Shown piece after piece: positions 35,261 through 48,100 of a DNA stretch of 64,000 bases. Numbering within the stretch: position 1 is the first letter of the stretch; the number at the start of each line of letters is the position of its first letter. Source of the stretch: Odiellus spinosus (Eukaryota > Arthropoda > Arachnida > Opiliones > Phalangiidae). The translations under genes were made by a program, and so were the position numbers. Where the stretch lies: NCBI GenBank assembly GCA_963920705.1, contig OY987231.1, positions 22,173,024 to 22,237,023 on the forward strand, written 5' to 3'. The notes under the pieces were generated by a model. That model saw only the letters and a list, made by a program, of their open reading frames with translations. It ran no database searches and had not been told where the DNA came from.

Positions 35261-35596
35261 CAGAAGCCGATGAAACCCTCCTTTGAAGTCTATTACTCCC
35301 GGGTCTTGTCTACCCCTCTCTGTATGGGTTAGTTTCAAAAAGCGCGATTCGTACGCCTCCTAACGGTAGATATTTTCGGAGCGGGAGTTCGTCGAGGGAA
35401 TATCTCTAGCAGCCTTGGAATTCGTCCAAAAAACGTCGTCGTTTGTGGAGAGAGAGAATTTCCAATTTTCCGTAGACAGGGGGCATGAAGTAGGACCCCT
35501 CCGATCTCGTAAAATCGTGAATTTTACCCATACAGGGAAGCGCGCTATATGGAACATTAGAGTAGTAGACTTCTAAGGAAGGTTCATCGGCTTCTG
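35261..35596 (-). mobile_element. Family A element, copy 6
   Basis: 336 bp with perfect 7-bp duplication TTCTCAT (35254-35260 and 35597-35603). The right terminal repeat has small changes (CTTCTAAGGAAGG). Confidence 0.93.
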
Positions 35597-35603
35597 TTCT
35601 CAT

Positions 35604-36516
35604 TTAAAGCTAGGAACAGAATATTCCAATAGAACGTTGAAAGTGATCCAAGTTTAGACAATAACTGGGTTTTCTAGTGAAAATTTCGATCACTTCAAAG
35701 ATTGTAACAGATTAGGGATAAACTAAACAATTATATACGAGAACCAGTTGCAAACTTTAGGAGTGCATGCTGGGCTGAGAAAAATCTGGATAAAAATCAG
35801 ATACGAATATACGAACGATATCAAGAACCCAAAATCCTCGACCTAGTTTAAAGACAATTTACACGCTTAAAGCTCGAATATAAGCATAAGTTAAGCAACA
35901 ATTTTAATCCCTTGGTGGCGCCACGTTGCACTGAAAGTAAACGATTTTAAAGGGAAAGTTAAACGTTTTGGTTTTTGCAGATAAAGAATAACACGCAAAA
36001 CCTCTAGGGAATGATTTGGAAGGTGACCTGACAAGTTTCAGGATTCCACAACAACACTCGCGCCCCTGGTGGTTAGAAATAAAAGCTAATCCACAGTTTT
36101 TTTTTACTCAATCTGTTATAATCGTTTCACTCGCCCTTTTACTGGTGTAATTTCAAAACGCGGGCGCGAAAGTTATTGAATAATGATGGAAAAATATCTC
36201 CATTTAGTGGATAACGGCGTCCTAACATTGCATGCTTTTATAGCCACTAAATAAAAAGTATATAATGACTTCTGTAAGTGACCGGCTATCATCATCACTA
36301 AGAAGATTGCCTTGCCATTTCCAATAAAAGATAAAAAAAGCAGCGCAGTCTTTTGAAAATGATACTACTTTAAACTATAAGGTGTTTTACACCTACACAT
36401 TGGTAATTAAAACAACTTGTTAGGCTGCATAACCACCTTTAAATATTAAAATCGTATTGAATTATGTATTTCTCTAGGTATGGGTGGAAAATAATTCAAG
36501 TCAGACCAGCTAAGAC
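35604..36516. other. AT-rich sequence, no confident feature
   Basis: TTTTAAAGGGAAAGTTAAAC at about 35943 and CACCTTTAAAT at about 36425 may be unrelated TTAA-type ends. No gene was recognised. Confidence 0.4.
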
Positions 36517-36523
36517 ATAATAC

Positions 36524-37240
36524 CAGAGGTATATAATAACCCCCTTCGGGGGGAAGTATGAAAGCCCCTATACTACCAATGCTAAAAATCACGAACAACA
36601 AGAGCCCGTTGCTGACTATCTAGGCCACTAGCTCGCGCTGGACTTCTCAATGTCGCTACTCTAGTAAATGGTCTTTGTATAAACAAGACGGCTCGATTTG
36701 TGTTTAGAACTTCCGGTCTCAGGAGTCGGACTGTCTGTTAAAATGGAGTCGAAGGTTGACTTCGGCTCGCGAGTTCCGGAAGTGCGCGTAGCGAAAATTT
36801 AGTGAGGTTCAAAATGGTGTAACTATTTTTTGGGAGTAAAGCGGTGTGTCGATCCGCCGCGATTTACGCCGGGCACTCGTTGTTCGTCGATTTTACCAAG
36901 GATCCTGTATGTTTAAAAGGATGAGAAACGACCCATAGAGCTTGTATTTTAAAAGCGGCGGCAACGGCGTCGATTTTAAGAGAGAGTCATAGGGTTGGCC
37001 AACTTGTTTTGATATCGTCAAGGACAAATAATTTATTTTCGACCAACCAGCAACGAGTAAGCAGATTACAAATGTAGTATTTGGCGTTGACGATATCAAT
37101 CTAGATAGAGTCTACTGCGCTTGCGCGGCCGCTATCTCAGGCGCGTTTTTTCTCTCGTTTCTCATCCTTCTAAACATACAGGATCCTTGATTTTACCTAC
37201 CTTTCATACTTCCCCCGAAGGGGGTTATTATATACCTCTG
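36524..37240. mobile_element. Element D: 717-bp element with nested inverted repeats
   Basis: The ends are CAGAGGTATATAATAACCCC and its inverse, with terminal repeats of about 40 bp. A perfect 7-bp duplication ATAATAC flanks it (36517-36523 and 37241-37247). Inside, a second inverted pair of about 32 bp (36899-36930 and 37156-37187, including GGATCCTGTATGTTTA) and a third, ATATCGTC/GACGATAT (about 37010 and 37090), are nested. GC-richer than the surroundings; no transposase frame. Confidence 0.9.
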
Positions 37241-37247
37241 ATAATAC

Positions 37248-38238
37248 GAATAAAAGTAGATATGCAAATTCATCTGCACACAAAAGAAAAAATATATATA
37301 AAGAAATTTAATTGGATGGAATGCGAAGAAGATAGAATACATTATCAATTTAATAATAATAAAAAAAGTAGGCTTAACGAATAAAAAACTCGCGCGTTTT
37401 TTTCTTCTTTTCAATTTGAATATAACGAGATACCTCAAGCGCGCGCGAATAAAAAGAGGTGGGAGGAGCTTAATTTTAATTATCCTAGAATGATATATTA
37501 AGCGGAATATTTTTTCTAAAAAGGGATCCACCCCCTATTTAAAAACAAAATATTACGAGAGAAAAATAACTAGAAAAACCATTACCCAAGCCGACAAAGA
37601 GATCTTTTTTTGGGGTTTTATTTTTTTTTTTTTTTTGACACTATACGCTGCTTATGGAAACAGCCAGGGTTGGAAAGCTCTTACTGCAATAATTTGTTAA
37701 GGCCCGGTTGTAATTGAGCGAGGGTGGAACCCTTAAGCCGCGCGACACGAAAACCATTTTCTATACGTGTGTGGATCCCCAAAAAGCTCGTGTTTGGGGG
37801 GGAAACAAACCTCCGGGAAAAGAATAACGCCTTTGGTTATTACCTAAAAACTGCTGGTCAAAGTGCCAATTTTTATAAAGGTTAAAGTATAGTAACTATT
37901 AACTAAGTTTGAGAAACGGGTTACGACCTTTTAGAAATTAATCTAATAATGGGGTTCGAGCGACTGAAACTGGAAGGGGGGAAAATATGGTTGTATTATA
38001 TCGATATCACTCCTCCCATTTGATCCATTTACGGTTTTAGGGGTTTGAGCTTTTTTTGTTCGAGTTACCTTCGGGAATAAGGTGAAGTAGAGTCAATGGA
38101 AGTTTATTTATTAAATTAAAATCGGACATAAACGTAACAGCTTCTTGAAAATTTTGTTTTTTATAAATTAATTAATTTAAAAATATATGACCCCTTGATT
38201 CTGTATTCCACCTTTCCTACAATACCGTGGAATTATAG
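37248..38238. other. AT-rich sequence, no confident feature
   Basis: Overlapping 112-codon (minus) and 87-codon (plus) frames at 37121-37531 begin inside element D and have low-complexity Phe/Lys-rich translations. Poly-T lies at 37620-37636. Confidence 0.4.
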
Positions 38239-38245
38239 ATATAGA

Positions 38246-38582
38246 CAGAAGCTGATGAAACCCTCCTTTGAAGTCTATTACTCCCGGGTCTTGTCTACCC
38301 CTCTCTGTATGGATTATTCTCAAAAGGCGCGATTCGTACGCCTCCTAACGGTAGATGTTTTCGGAGCGGGAGTTCGTCGAGCGAATATCTCTAGCAGCCT
38401 CGGAGTTCGTCCAAAAAACGTCGTCGTTTGTGGAGAGAGAGAATTTCCAATTTTCCGTAGACAGGGGGGATGAAGTAGGACCCCTTCTAACTCGTAAAAT
38501 TGGGAATTTTACCCATACAGAGAGGAGCGCTATATCGAACATTGGAGTAGTAGACTTCAAAGGAGGGTTTCATCGGCTTCTG
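38246..38582 (-). mobile_element. Family A element, copy 7
   Basis: 337 bp with perfect 7-bp duplication ATATAGA (38239-38245 and 38583-38589). The left end carries one change (AGAAGCTGATG). Confidence 0.93.
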
Positions 38583-38810
38583 ATATAGACTCAAGTAGAG
38601 ATAAGGGAGACTTTTAAAGGGTTAGGACATGATAACAAATATAAATAAATTTTAAATATTTAATATTAATAAAAATATATTTAAAATATATATATTTTTT
38701 AAATATTATAATTTTAATTAAAACGTAATACAAAGCCTTTGATTTTGTATCCAACAAGCGTAATAGTTTTTTAAAGAAAATAGCCACGAGATTTACAATT
38801 GCATATTCGA

Positions 38811-39005
38811 TTGGTCGCTAGACCTAGCTTACACGCGAGGAAATCAGCTGATCTCCATGAATCTCGCTAAGCCTATTTTCAGGGTAAGTTTTAAATTTAT
38901 TTATAGTTTAATATTTGTTTTATAAACTTTTTATTTGTGGATTAAGCCTATATAAACGATAAGGAATCGTTAAAAAAATCTTATTAGGTTGCATTCTCCC
39001 TTTAA
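38811..39005. mobile_element. Half copy of TTAA element B
   Basis: Only one arm of the palindrome remains: ATTGGTCGCTAGACC, then CTCGCTAAGCCTATTTTCAG and AGGTTGCATTCTCCCTTTAA at the end. The other arm is absent. Confidence 0.8.
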
Positions 39006-39964
39006 CTCTTATTAGGCCTAATTCTGGAGCACTGCCCCGTTTTCGAGGCATCCTAATGACGTCATTAGAGTTTCATCAACTAGTGGTGGATATTAATATA
39101 TCAATTTTACTTTTTTGATTAGAAAAATATTATTTAAAAATTAAATTTAGGACACTAGTCCTTTAATCGGTGGATTTGAAGAGATAGATCGAGGACCCCT
39201 CGCGTTTAATGACTAAGACAAACAGATATCCTTCAGCACGCGGTCGAGATAGCCAACTACAAATCGAGTAGGTGTAACTTATAGATAAATAAACGTATGG
39301 CGTGTGAATGAGAGTGGGTTAACGCTTACGGCTTTCGCGCTTTACCGTCCGTGGTTAGACTATTCCGTGACCAAAAAACCTTACTAACACTCCCTCCAGA
39401 GACTACTTATAATCCGTACACTGTGTGGTCTAGTATAGTATATATTTCTTTATATTTGATCTAGGCGAATACGTAATAAATGTACCCCAAGTAGGCGGAA
39501 AAAAGCGAGCAAACCCAAAAAGGGGGCGACGCGTTAACGATAAGTGGTTTGTGTAAGGGAAAAATTAGTACTTTTCGTGCGAGTACCATTGTGCGAGACT
39601 CTTGTCAATCCCAGTTTAAGCACGAGATTTCCCGCCAAACTCAGTTAGGCCTAACGACTCAAAAAAAAAAAAAAAAAATCGAAAACTAAACTAAACGACA
39701 AAAAAAAACCGCTTGATGTCGTTTTAATAATACAGATATTAATGGAACTTCTGAAGTTATTGATTTTTATGCACTTAAGAATTCTTTCTTGTGTTAAAAA
39801 CGAACGTTTTTATTAATATTACGGTTAACGCGGTCCAACTGAAGACGCGCATTAAGGAATAATTATAGATAGGCAGTCTAAACTAAGACTAAATACAGAA
39901 TACCTATCTTAAAAGATAACGGAGTTAATAAGCACCCTAAAACGGCAAACATAGGCTAAAAGCA
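39006..39964. other. Unannotated sequence
   Basis: Poly-A at 39661-39678. A GAGTTAATAAGCACCCTAAA segment near 39921 resembles the motif pair near 4490 and 4645. Confidence 0.4.
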
Positions 39965-40249
39965 ATAGTCCTGGTCGATTTGCCGGAAATGGGCCCTTGT
40001 CTCGTAGCCGCGCCGCCATCTTTTTGTAGTAACAGGTTGCCAGACTATTTCTAATTTTATTTCCCACAAACCAATTTCAAGTTGTTAGTCCAACGCTTTC
40101 TATATGATAAAGTATAGGAGGCGTTGGTTAGTCTGTAGCTATTTTCACACTACAAAAAGATGGCGGACGATCACGTGACAAAAAGTTTTCCCCGCCAAAA
40201 TTTTCGCGAGGTTCTCTAGACTTCCGGTTTTGGAAATCGACCAGGACTA
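39965..40249. mobile_element. TA-bounded miniature element (GTCCTGGTCGATTT ends)
   Basis: 285 bp with TA at both outer edges. The left end GTCCTGGTCGATTTGCCGGA pairs with the inverted right end GTCCTGGTCGATTTCCAAAA, and an inner pair CATCTTTTTGTAGT / ACTACAAAAAGATG is also inverted. TA target suggests Tc1/mariner mobilisation. Confidence 0.8.
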
Positions 40250-40360
40250 TAACTAAAAAGTGGTTTTGTTAGTTCCTACTTTCGCCTCTGTTCGCCGGTA
40301 GATGGAGCTTTGAACACCAGGTTTTCTAAGAAGGTAATTAGTTTTATTGTAATTAAAGTC

Positions 40361-40588
40361 CAGGCTGGAAAATAAGGATTATTTTTAAACTGGACTTGTG
40401 GCCAGTAGAGCCCAAGCAGTTTTATTAAAATTTCCATGAGTTTGACACTCTCACTATGACGTAGGATTATGACGTCACTATGACGTAGGCTAAGAAACAA
40501 AACAAAATTTTGGAATTAATTAACTGGCCCTGTTAATTTTTAAACTGCAGGACTTTTGTCCAGTAAAACCACCTTATTTCCCAGCCTG
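40361..40588. mobile_element. Small inverted-repeat element (CAGGCTGG ends)
   Basis: CAGGCTGGAAAATAAGG and inverted CAGGCTGGGAAATAAGG, then ACTGGAC on both sides. AATTAAA follows the right end directly (40589-40595) and occurs 3 bp before the left end (40351-40357). The interior has three ATGACGTAG/ATGACGTCA boxes. Confidence 0.7.
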
Positions 40589-40890
40589 AATTAAATTATT
40601 CTATGATATGCCAAATTAATAATTATCAATTATAGTAAATTAATTTAGCTATATTGTTTATTTGAATACCATTTTGAGGTGTTTTAGAATTTCAAATAAC
40701 GTAAGAAACATTGAATAAAGTTAAATCAAAGATGACCCAATTACACCGCGTCAAAATGTAATTTTGTTTGTTAAAAATTACCTGCCAAATTTTACAAGAA
40801 AACCCTTGTGTATAAGAAATATTTTAAACTTTAAGGAGGGGAAAGATGATATAAAAAGATGGGAAAGTTTAAAAAAAATTCTGATAAAAA

Positions 40891-40943
40891 AAACTACTTT
40901 TTTCCGTATTAGATTTAACATTACGTATTAATACGCGTTAGTT
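40891..40943 (+). repeat. Family J dispersed core
   Basis: AACTACTTTTTTCCGTATTA, then TTTAACATTACGTATTAATA. Confidence 0.55.
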
Positions 40944-41280
40944 ATAAATAGTTTGTAAACTAATTTGGAACGAAAATTTACAATAATTATCATAGTAAAG
41001 ATTTTTCTTGGACAAAAGAATTGCGAAGAAAAATAAAAATTTAAAAATTCGTTGAGAATTTTCGTGAGTTCTTTGGACTCGAGCCGCTAAAACTGACTCA
41101 GTGAAGATCCTGAACGTATACAAGATACACGGAGAAAAATAAAAACGGTTCCTACGAAGCCGCTAACAACGTTAATAACTACCTTTCACTATTTTGATAA
41201 GCGAAAGCCTCGACCGAGAGACGAAAAGTCGAGATATAATACGTTCAAGGAGAACTTTAGTATCGATCAACGAGAATTGA

Positions 41281-41362
41281 TAACTACTTTTGGTTCCTAT
41301 CAGTTTTATCATCGAGTATCAATCCGCGCCAGCTTTTAAGTCAATTGCCAGCTCTTCTTGAA
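41281..41362 (+). repeat. Family J dispersed core
   Basis: AACTACTTTTGGTTCCTATC, then GAGTATCAATCCGCGCCAGC and TTTTAAGTCAATTGCC. Confidence 0.55.
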
Positions 41363-41560
41363 TGAAAGTATGCTTTTAATATAGCCAAGCGGGGGCCACA
41401 GACAGAAATACGCCAGAAATTGAAAGACGCTCTTCGATGAAGATTTTTATAAACTAACAGGCAAACACCAAGTAACTCCTAAGTTTTAGAAAACACTACT
41501 CGAATGAAATCTAATCTACCTAAAAATCAGAGTGCAGTTTTCCATTTCCGCAGATTTTAT

Positions 41561-41579
41561 TTAGGTAGGGCTAGGTTAG
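41561..41579 (-). repeat. Telomere-like core of W4
   Basis: TTAGGTAGGGCTAGGTTAG: degenerate TTAGG units, in the orientation opposite to the CCTAA runs elsewhere. Confidence 0.55.
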
Positions 41580-41661
41580 TGCCTACAAAAAAGTAATGGT
41601 AAACTGCGCAAACGGAAAACTGCGCAAAACGGAAATCTGCGCAAATGGAAATCTGTATAAT

Positions 41662-41997
41662 CAGAAGCCGATGAAACCCTCCTTTGAAGTCTATTACTCC
41701 GTGGTCTTGTCTACCCCTCTCTGTATGGGTTAGTTTCAAAAAGCGCGATTCGTACGCCTCCTAACGGTAGATATTTTCGGACCGGGAGTTCGTCCAGCGA
41801 ATATCTCTAGCAGCCTCGGAGTTCGTCAAAAAACGTCGTCGTTTGTGGAGAGAGAGAATTTCCAATTTTCCGTAGAGAGGGGGTATGAAGTAGGACCCCT
41901 CCGATCTCGTAAAATTGGGAATTTTACCCATACAGAGAGGAGCGCTATATCGAACATTAGAGTAGTAGACTTCAAAGGAGGGTTTCATCTACTTCTG
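41662..41997 (-). mobile_element. Family A element, copy 8, nested in W4
   Basis: 336 bp with perfect 7-bp duplication GTATAAT (41655-41661 and 41998-42004). The right end has two changes (ATCTACTTCTG). Confidence 0.93.
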
Positions 41998-42105
41998 GTA
42001 TAATTGGAAAACTGCGCAAACGACAAACTGCGCAAATGGGAAACTGCGCAAAGGGAAATCTGTATAAATGGAAAACTGCGCAAACGAAAAACTGCGCATA
42101 TGTAA

Positions 42106-45100
42106 CCAAATCTTTTTGTATTCCTCTAGGAAAATCAAGCGCTCGAGGGGCAAGTTATTTTGCTCCGTCTTTTTCTAAAGAGAAAGCAACCCCGAACTAT
42201 TGCTTTTGACTAAAATCATATATATTGTTAATACCTTTTTGAACTAAGATATGTTAACAAAAAGTCAAAAAACAATTTCTGATATGAAAAAGTAAGTCCT
42301 TGTTTTTGAATCAAAACGGGGGACCCGTCAAAATGACGAAAGAAGAAAGAAAACGGGCCCGAAAAGATTATTCGCCGTACAATCCAAACACATCACACAT
42401 CACAAAACTTTCATCAAAAAAAAAAAACAAAAAAACCTAGGCTTAGCTGACAATCTGACAAGACTTAACAGGGGGGATAGAAATGAAGGTGGGATGAATT
42501 ACATCAAGAAGTTATTCCCAATTATGATCTAAGCTTCATCTAACATAAGTCAAGTTACAGCTAGAATCCATCCTTATAATAATATAATCCTTTGTTTATC
42601 ATACCGGTATCATTTACATAATTTATTTAATAATAATGTTAACATAAGTATATAATAAACTCCTTAAGGGTGAAATTTCTAGCTTGAAAATTCCATTCTC
42701 CAGAAGAAATAGACTTTAGTTACTGCGCAATTATAGTTTTAGAAAGGTCGCATTGTAAAATTTTGGGGGTCAATTGTTAGTTTGAATCCTTAATTTGCTG
42801 TAAACAAAATTGAGCAAAGAACTGTATAAATTAAGCGGGTAGAATTCGGCCTATTTTCATTACACTATCTGTTTTTACCACTATATCATCTCAAAATGCA
42901 ATTCAACCAAATCCAAACCTTACTACTAGTTAACCATGTCGTTAAATCTTCAAAGCAAAAGCTTGTAGATCATAGCTCTGTATTTATTGCGTCCTAGGAA
43001 TGAAATAAAACATTCGGAACTGTCGGATTCCGGGGAAATATTTTTTGGTATCAGGCTTCGATAGCTCTCTCTATAATTTAACGCTAAGCGCCTTCAAGCA
43101 GGGCCGAATATATTTTGTTTTCATCCGTGCATTTACCCGCTTTGCTTGTCACTAAGAACATTATAATATCAGGTTACATTATCGTACAATCTTCGGTGCA
43201 AAGAGATAAGAGTCATAACACTTTCACCAAAGCGTAGTATAGAAGAATAAAAGAAATTTATACCCAAAAAAATATATAGAAAAATTCATGGTTTTGAACA
43301 AGGCACGCATCCAGGATGAGAGATAAGAATTTGACCGACTGACCCAATCTTTTTTTTTTGTTTAGTTTACGATTCAACGCGTTGAAAGTTTGTTTTCTTG
43401 ATTTTTTTTATCTATTTTATCTTAAGCCTTGTTCATGCATGTCTCAATGATTCAATGATTCACTTCCTAGCGGAAAACAAAAACAACACATAAAAACTTC
43501 GCTTCTTTAAGTGAAAGTTATCGACTCAATGATTTCGATTTAATTTCGAACCTTTGTTTGTTTCTATATATGATATTTAAAATTTAAAAGTTCGAATAAT
43601 TAAAAACTTAAATGGGTTTAAATAAATTGAATTTAAAGAGATGTTTGGATAAAATTTAATCTTAGAAGCTGGATTAATTAAAGTAGCTCAAACTCAAGCG
43701 GTATTAGGCTTTCCATTGCCATACTTATAATTTAATTTTTATGTTATTTATGGTTATATTATTTAAAATTAAAATAAATTCAAAATATTTATGTTTAAAA
43801 TTATTACGTTCTACCAGTATTGAAAAATTAAATTTAATTGTTAAAATGAATCCAAAAAAATTAAATAAAATCTAAAAGAAATAAATTAACAATTATCCTT
43901 ATAACGTTTAAGGATTAAACCTGTTAAATTTAATTATACTTTAAAAAAATCTTTCGAAATGATTAACTTAGTTTAATTTATACTACCAGTATTAAAAAAT
44001 ACTAAATTCTAGTTATAAATTAAATAATAATGTAAAATAATTGTTAAAATGAACACGAAAAAGCTTTCGTAGGGTGACAATTAAATGAACAATTATCCGC
44101 ATTTAAATATAATTATAATGGGTGTCGACTAATTTCCGAACAAAGAATTAACACGGATAGATTAAAAGTTAATTTTATACCTTCCTTAAAAAATTTGGAC
44201 TATTTTTATCCTACGAGATTTATAATTAGGTATTAATCCGCCCCTAATTTCAGCCGTATATAGTTTGGGAAAATTAAATAAATTTATTAGTTTTAAGCAT
44301 TAAGTAAAGCATTCACGTAAATTCTACATTTTGCCAAATGAAATGAAAACGACGAAAGAATTTGCTTAAAGCTCTTACATAATTAGGTTAATGACTAATG
44401 AAAAAAATAACTCCGCGCAAATGTCGGAAAAAGTGGCAAAATATTATTAGCAAAAGCGAGAAAAGTCTAGAAAGCTTACAATAAATAGCCACGACTCTTA
44501 AATGATACGAAAAACAATTATAACCTGGTCGTTTTTATATGCTAATCTAATCCCAACGGCGTTTTTAATAACGAGACCTATATGTATCATTAAATACCAT
44601 AAACACGACGGATTAAGTCGTAATTATGCTAATTTTTAATCCTTACTCTTACAACGATCAAGCGTTTATGTTCCATTCAAAAGAAGTGTAAAAGTTTTTA
44701 GTGACTATTAATTTTCCTGATATAATTTACGAAATATTTTCCGAAAAGCTAGCTCTTTAATTTTTGTTCGTTTGTGTTGAGTTTTAATAGCAGAAACTTG
44801 TTTAAAATTTAAATCTATTTTAAATAATTTTAATTTTAAGATAAAATTAGTTTTTGAATTTCTTAGAAGTAGGTGGCGTTAAGAACCTATTGGGTTTCCG
44901 TTTTAACTCATCAAATTCTGGTCGTGGGGAATTCTAAATAATGAGGATTTGTTAACGAACGTTCTTCAAGAGAGACTAACAATATCTTATTGTATGTGAA
45001 CAGTCCCTAAGTTAGTCCCATAGCTACTTTCTAAGACTCGGCAGACACGAGACTATTTTTTTTTTATACTTCTTTAGACAAGTGTTTGACGATAGATGAG

Positions 45101-48100
45101 GTTTACGATCGTCAGATTTAATTGTTTCTTTTAACGTAGTTAAATTAAATTTAGCTACTTTACTTTACCAAAAAACATCATAATCACTTTCATACGATAT
45201 CGCAAATTGAAGCTACGAGGGGAAAAATTGTTAATATTTGTCGGTTTATCTTTTAAACGACAATTTTGGGTTTAAAAATCAATTTTAAAAAACTTATTAA
45301 ATAAAAATTATACCACCGTTTCAAAAAAAAAAGGAGCGTTTAATTTACGGTTATGTTCGAATTAAAATTAATTAATGAGCTATTAACTTTAATCGTTTGA
45401 AGGAAAAATAAAATAAATATCAAATTAGATAAATAATCGCCGTAGGATTAATTTTATAATTAGATTCTTAATCTTGATATTAAATTACAACAAACAATTA
45501 AGATTAAAAATACGCGAAAGTTATAGATAGCCTTCTGACTTCGCTATTAATTATTAATTAGATTATTGATAAAAACTAAATATGATTCAGACTACAGATT
45601 TAATAACAAAAGAATGATTTAAGTTACAAAACCACGTAACTTTATATCGATAAATGATATAATTTAATTGGTTTACGCTCTTACATGTTTAACCTATAAC
45701 GTTACTCCGCCCATGATTGGATAGATGATAAAAATCCTATATTAAAAGTTGCTACCGTAATACTAATGAACGGTTGTAAGATTATGCCAAATTTATTAAT
45801 TAATTATATAAGGTGAGAGGCTCCATGAGGGGAAAAATATTACCAAGTTTAGGAGCCCGAATAAATTAAATTTTAGAAACCAATTAATTAATTTTGGGAT
45901 TGTTGAAGTTCCGTTTTTTAACTTTAAAGCAATGGAGTAAAAACGGGGGAGAAATAAGGGTAATTTAATTAATATTAAATTATTTAATAATGAAATTATT
46001 TTGATATTAAAATTTGATCTTTCATCCAATTTTAAAAGGTTTAAGATATTATTGTCGAAAATTAACCAAACAAGCTAGATTTGGCTAATTAAACGATTTA
46101 AAATGAGGCTAATCAGGCCAAAATTAGGCAATACATAAAAATGTATCAACTTTTTAAATAAAATGGATTCTATGATGACGTCATAATGGTATAATCAGTA
46201 TAACTTTCTTATTTATCGTCCGATTTCGATGCAATTTGTTTAATTTAATTCAATGGTGTAAACTATATCCAAAAATGATTAAGTTTAATTATCTAGTAAA
46301 CCCATAAAGGCTAATTAAAATAAAATGCAAAAAAATTAAGAATATGAAGTGAAAATTCAAAATAACTTTTCTATTTATGGTCGAATTTTGATATAAATGG
46401 TCGCATTTTAAAGCTAAGATTAAGCTCCATCCATATATATTTCATTATTAAATCTAATTCTTCATTTAGACCCACAAAAATTAGAAGAACTGGTACTACT
46501 AATTATAAATCTTTGTATATTAAATTCAATAACAAAGAATCTCTGGTCGAGATTTCTCATTTTCGTAGAATAGATTGAACTATTCATTAGGGCAGGGACT
46601 CTTTATTAAATAAGGAGCAAGGTTTGCAAGAGGGTACGGAACAAGCGAGTATACTTCAGAGAAGACGCGGCGTTACTTAACACGAAACAAGCGGGGTTAC
46701 AATATGACCTTTTTTTCCTTTTGTTCAGTCTAGTATATAGTTATAGATGGTTGAGAACTACAGGGTCGCCCTCGAAAAATGCAAAAATAAGGAGGGTGGG
46801 TAAGAAATTAAGCGGGGGGATTGTCATTTATATCAAATATTTCTCACCCTCTATCAAAAGAGACACGTCATTCGAAGTTTTATTGGCCGTTTCCTGTGTG
46901 TGTAAGCCTACATATAAAACCTACACAGTTTGCAATAGAGTTGGCAATATACTTAATCCTAATTTACGCGAGTAATTCAACCGTATTAGCGTAGCTTTGA
47001 ACGCGGTGCAAACTAAAGATTAAATGGAAAATCATCAATGCACTTTTAGTTTTCATCACTGATATATATTATAGTTATAGTAAATTTTACCTTGACTTGG
47101 TGACTCCTACAAAGCTATACACTCGTTATTTCTATGATAATATCTATATATTTGGACAAAGGCTCGCGCGTAACGCGTGGTATTAAATAAAGTTGAAAAT
47201 AACTGACGGAATCCTCAGATACTACAGCTCGAGTGAAGTTAATGCAATGAGTAAAACTTAGGGGTAATATTAAGTAGATAAAAAATATTCATATTTTGCA
47301 AACCATATATTGAAACGCAATTATTAAAATTAGATAATAGAAGTAATTGTAACTGAAGTATAAACTCGGATCTGCCGTGAGTTGAAAGGGAAGACAACAT
47401 AGCCAAGCGCGGCCCGCCTAAATTCCGAGGAAGAGTCCAAACCACTCGAGCCAGACAGGGGTGATGACTTTTTTTGGTTATTTTTAAGTGATGAGCTAGG
47501 CCTTTGCTGATAGTATTAAACTACGTGGCGTTGTTTACTTTTACGGTGATAAAATAAATGCGGAGACCATTCAACCCTGGAATGGAACGAGATGGTTCAA
47601 AGTTCGAACCGAATCGCGTCTAGGGGTGTCGGAATTTCTGGCATGGAGGAAAGATGTCGCCTCAAAATGAGGCTTAACGTTTTCAACGCGAGAAACGTAT
47701 TGTTAGCGTGAGTATTATTATTTCGTTTCGTAAGTATTCTAGATGGTACGGAGATAAGTTGATAAAGAGAAAGACGGTATACGAGATATACTTGGGAATT
47801 TGCAACAGGAAACGTTGACCGGGCAACTCGAGTATTCCAGGGCTATCCCCTTAATTGAGGCTACGAAGAGCCGCTTGGGTGGCTTGAAACAATGGAAAAA
47901 AGAAGAAAAAAATAAAAAATATAAATAAAAATGACACAAAACTTCTAGCGTGCTCCCTTCTCTCCCTCGTTCGTTTCATTCTCTGACGAATAATTTCTTA
48001 GGAAAATATATATTTTTCTTTTTTAAGTTCTTATCAGAATGGACTCGGTTATATCTATAAAATATTCCTCTTAACAGTTGGCACTACGTTTAAAGCTACG

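Larger units (their letters stand above)
40596..41527. other. AT-rich sequence with two J cores
   Basis: J cores at 40891-40943 and 41281-41362; nothing else recognised. Confidence 0.4.
41528..42105. repeat. Word-repeat element W4 (AACTGCGCAAA arms), interrupted by family A
   Basis: A short left arm GTGCAGTTTTCCATTTCCGC, a TTAGG-type core, then repeated AACTGCGCAAACGGAAA phrases up to about 42105. The edges pair roughly as inverted repeats. A complete family A element with its own duplication is inserted at 41662-41997, so W4 is older. W4 edges are approximate. Confidence 0.7.

Noticed and set aside
2359-41988. Recurring frames of 60-94 codons at each family A element, on both strands
   Set aside because: The same nucleotide repeat gives overlapping frames in different phases, broken by small indels between copies. 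No transposase similarity.
46721-46975. 84-codon plus-strand frame
   Set aside because: No domain or supporting context; likely chance.
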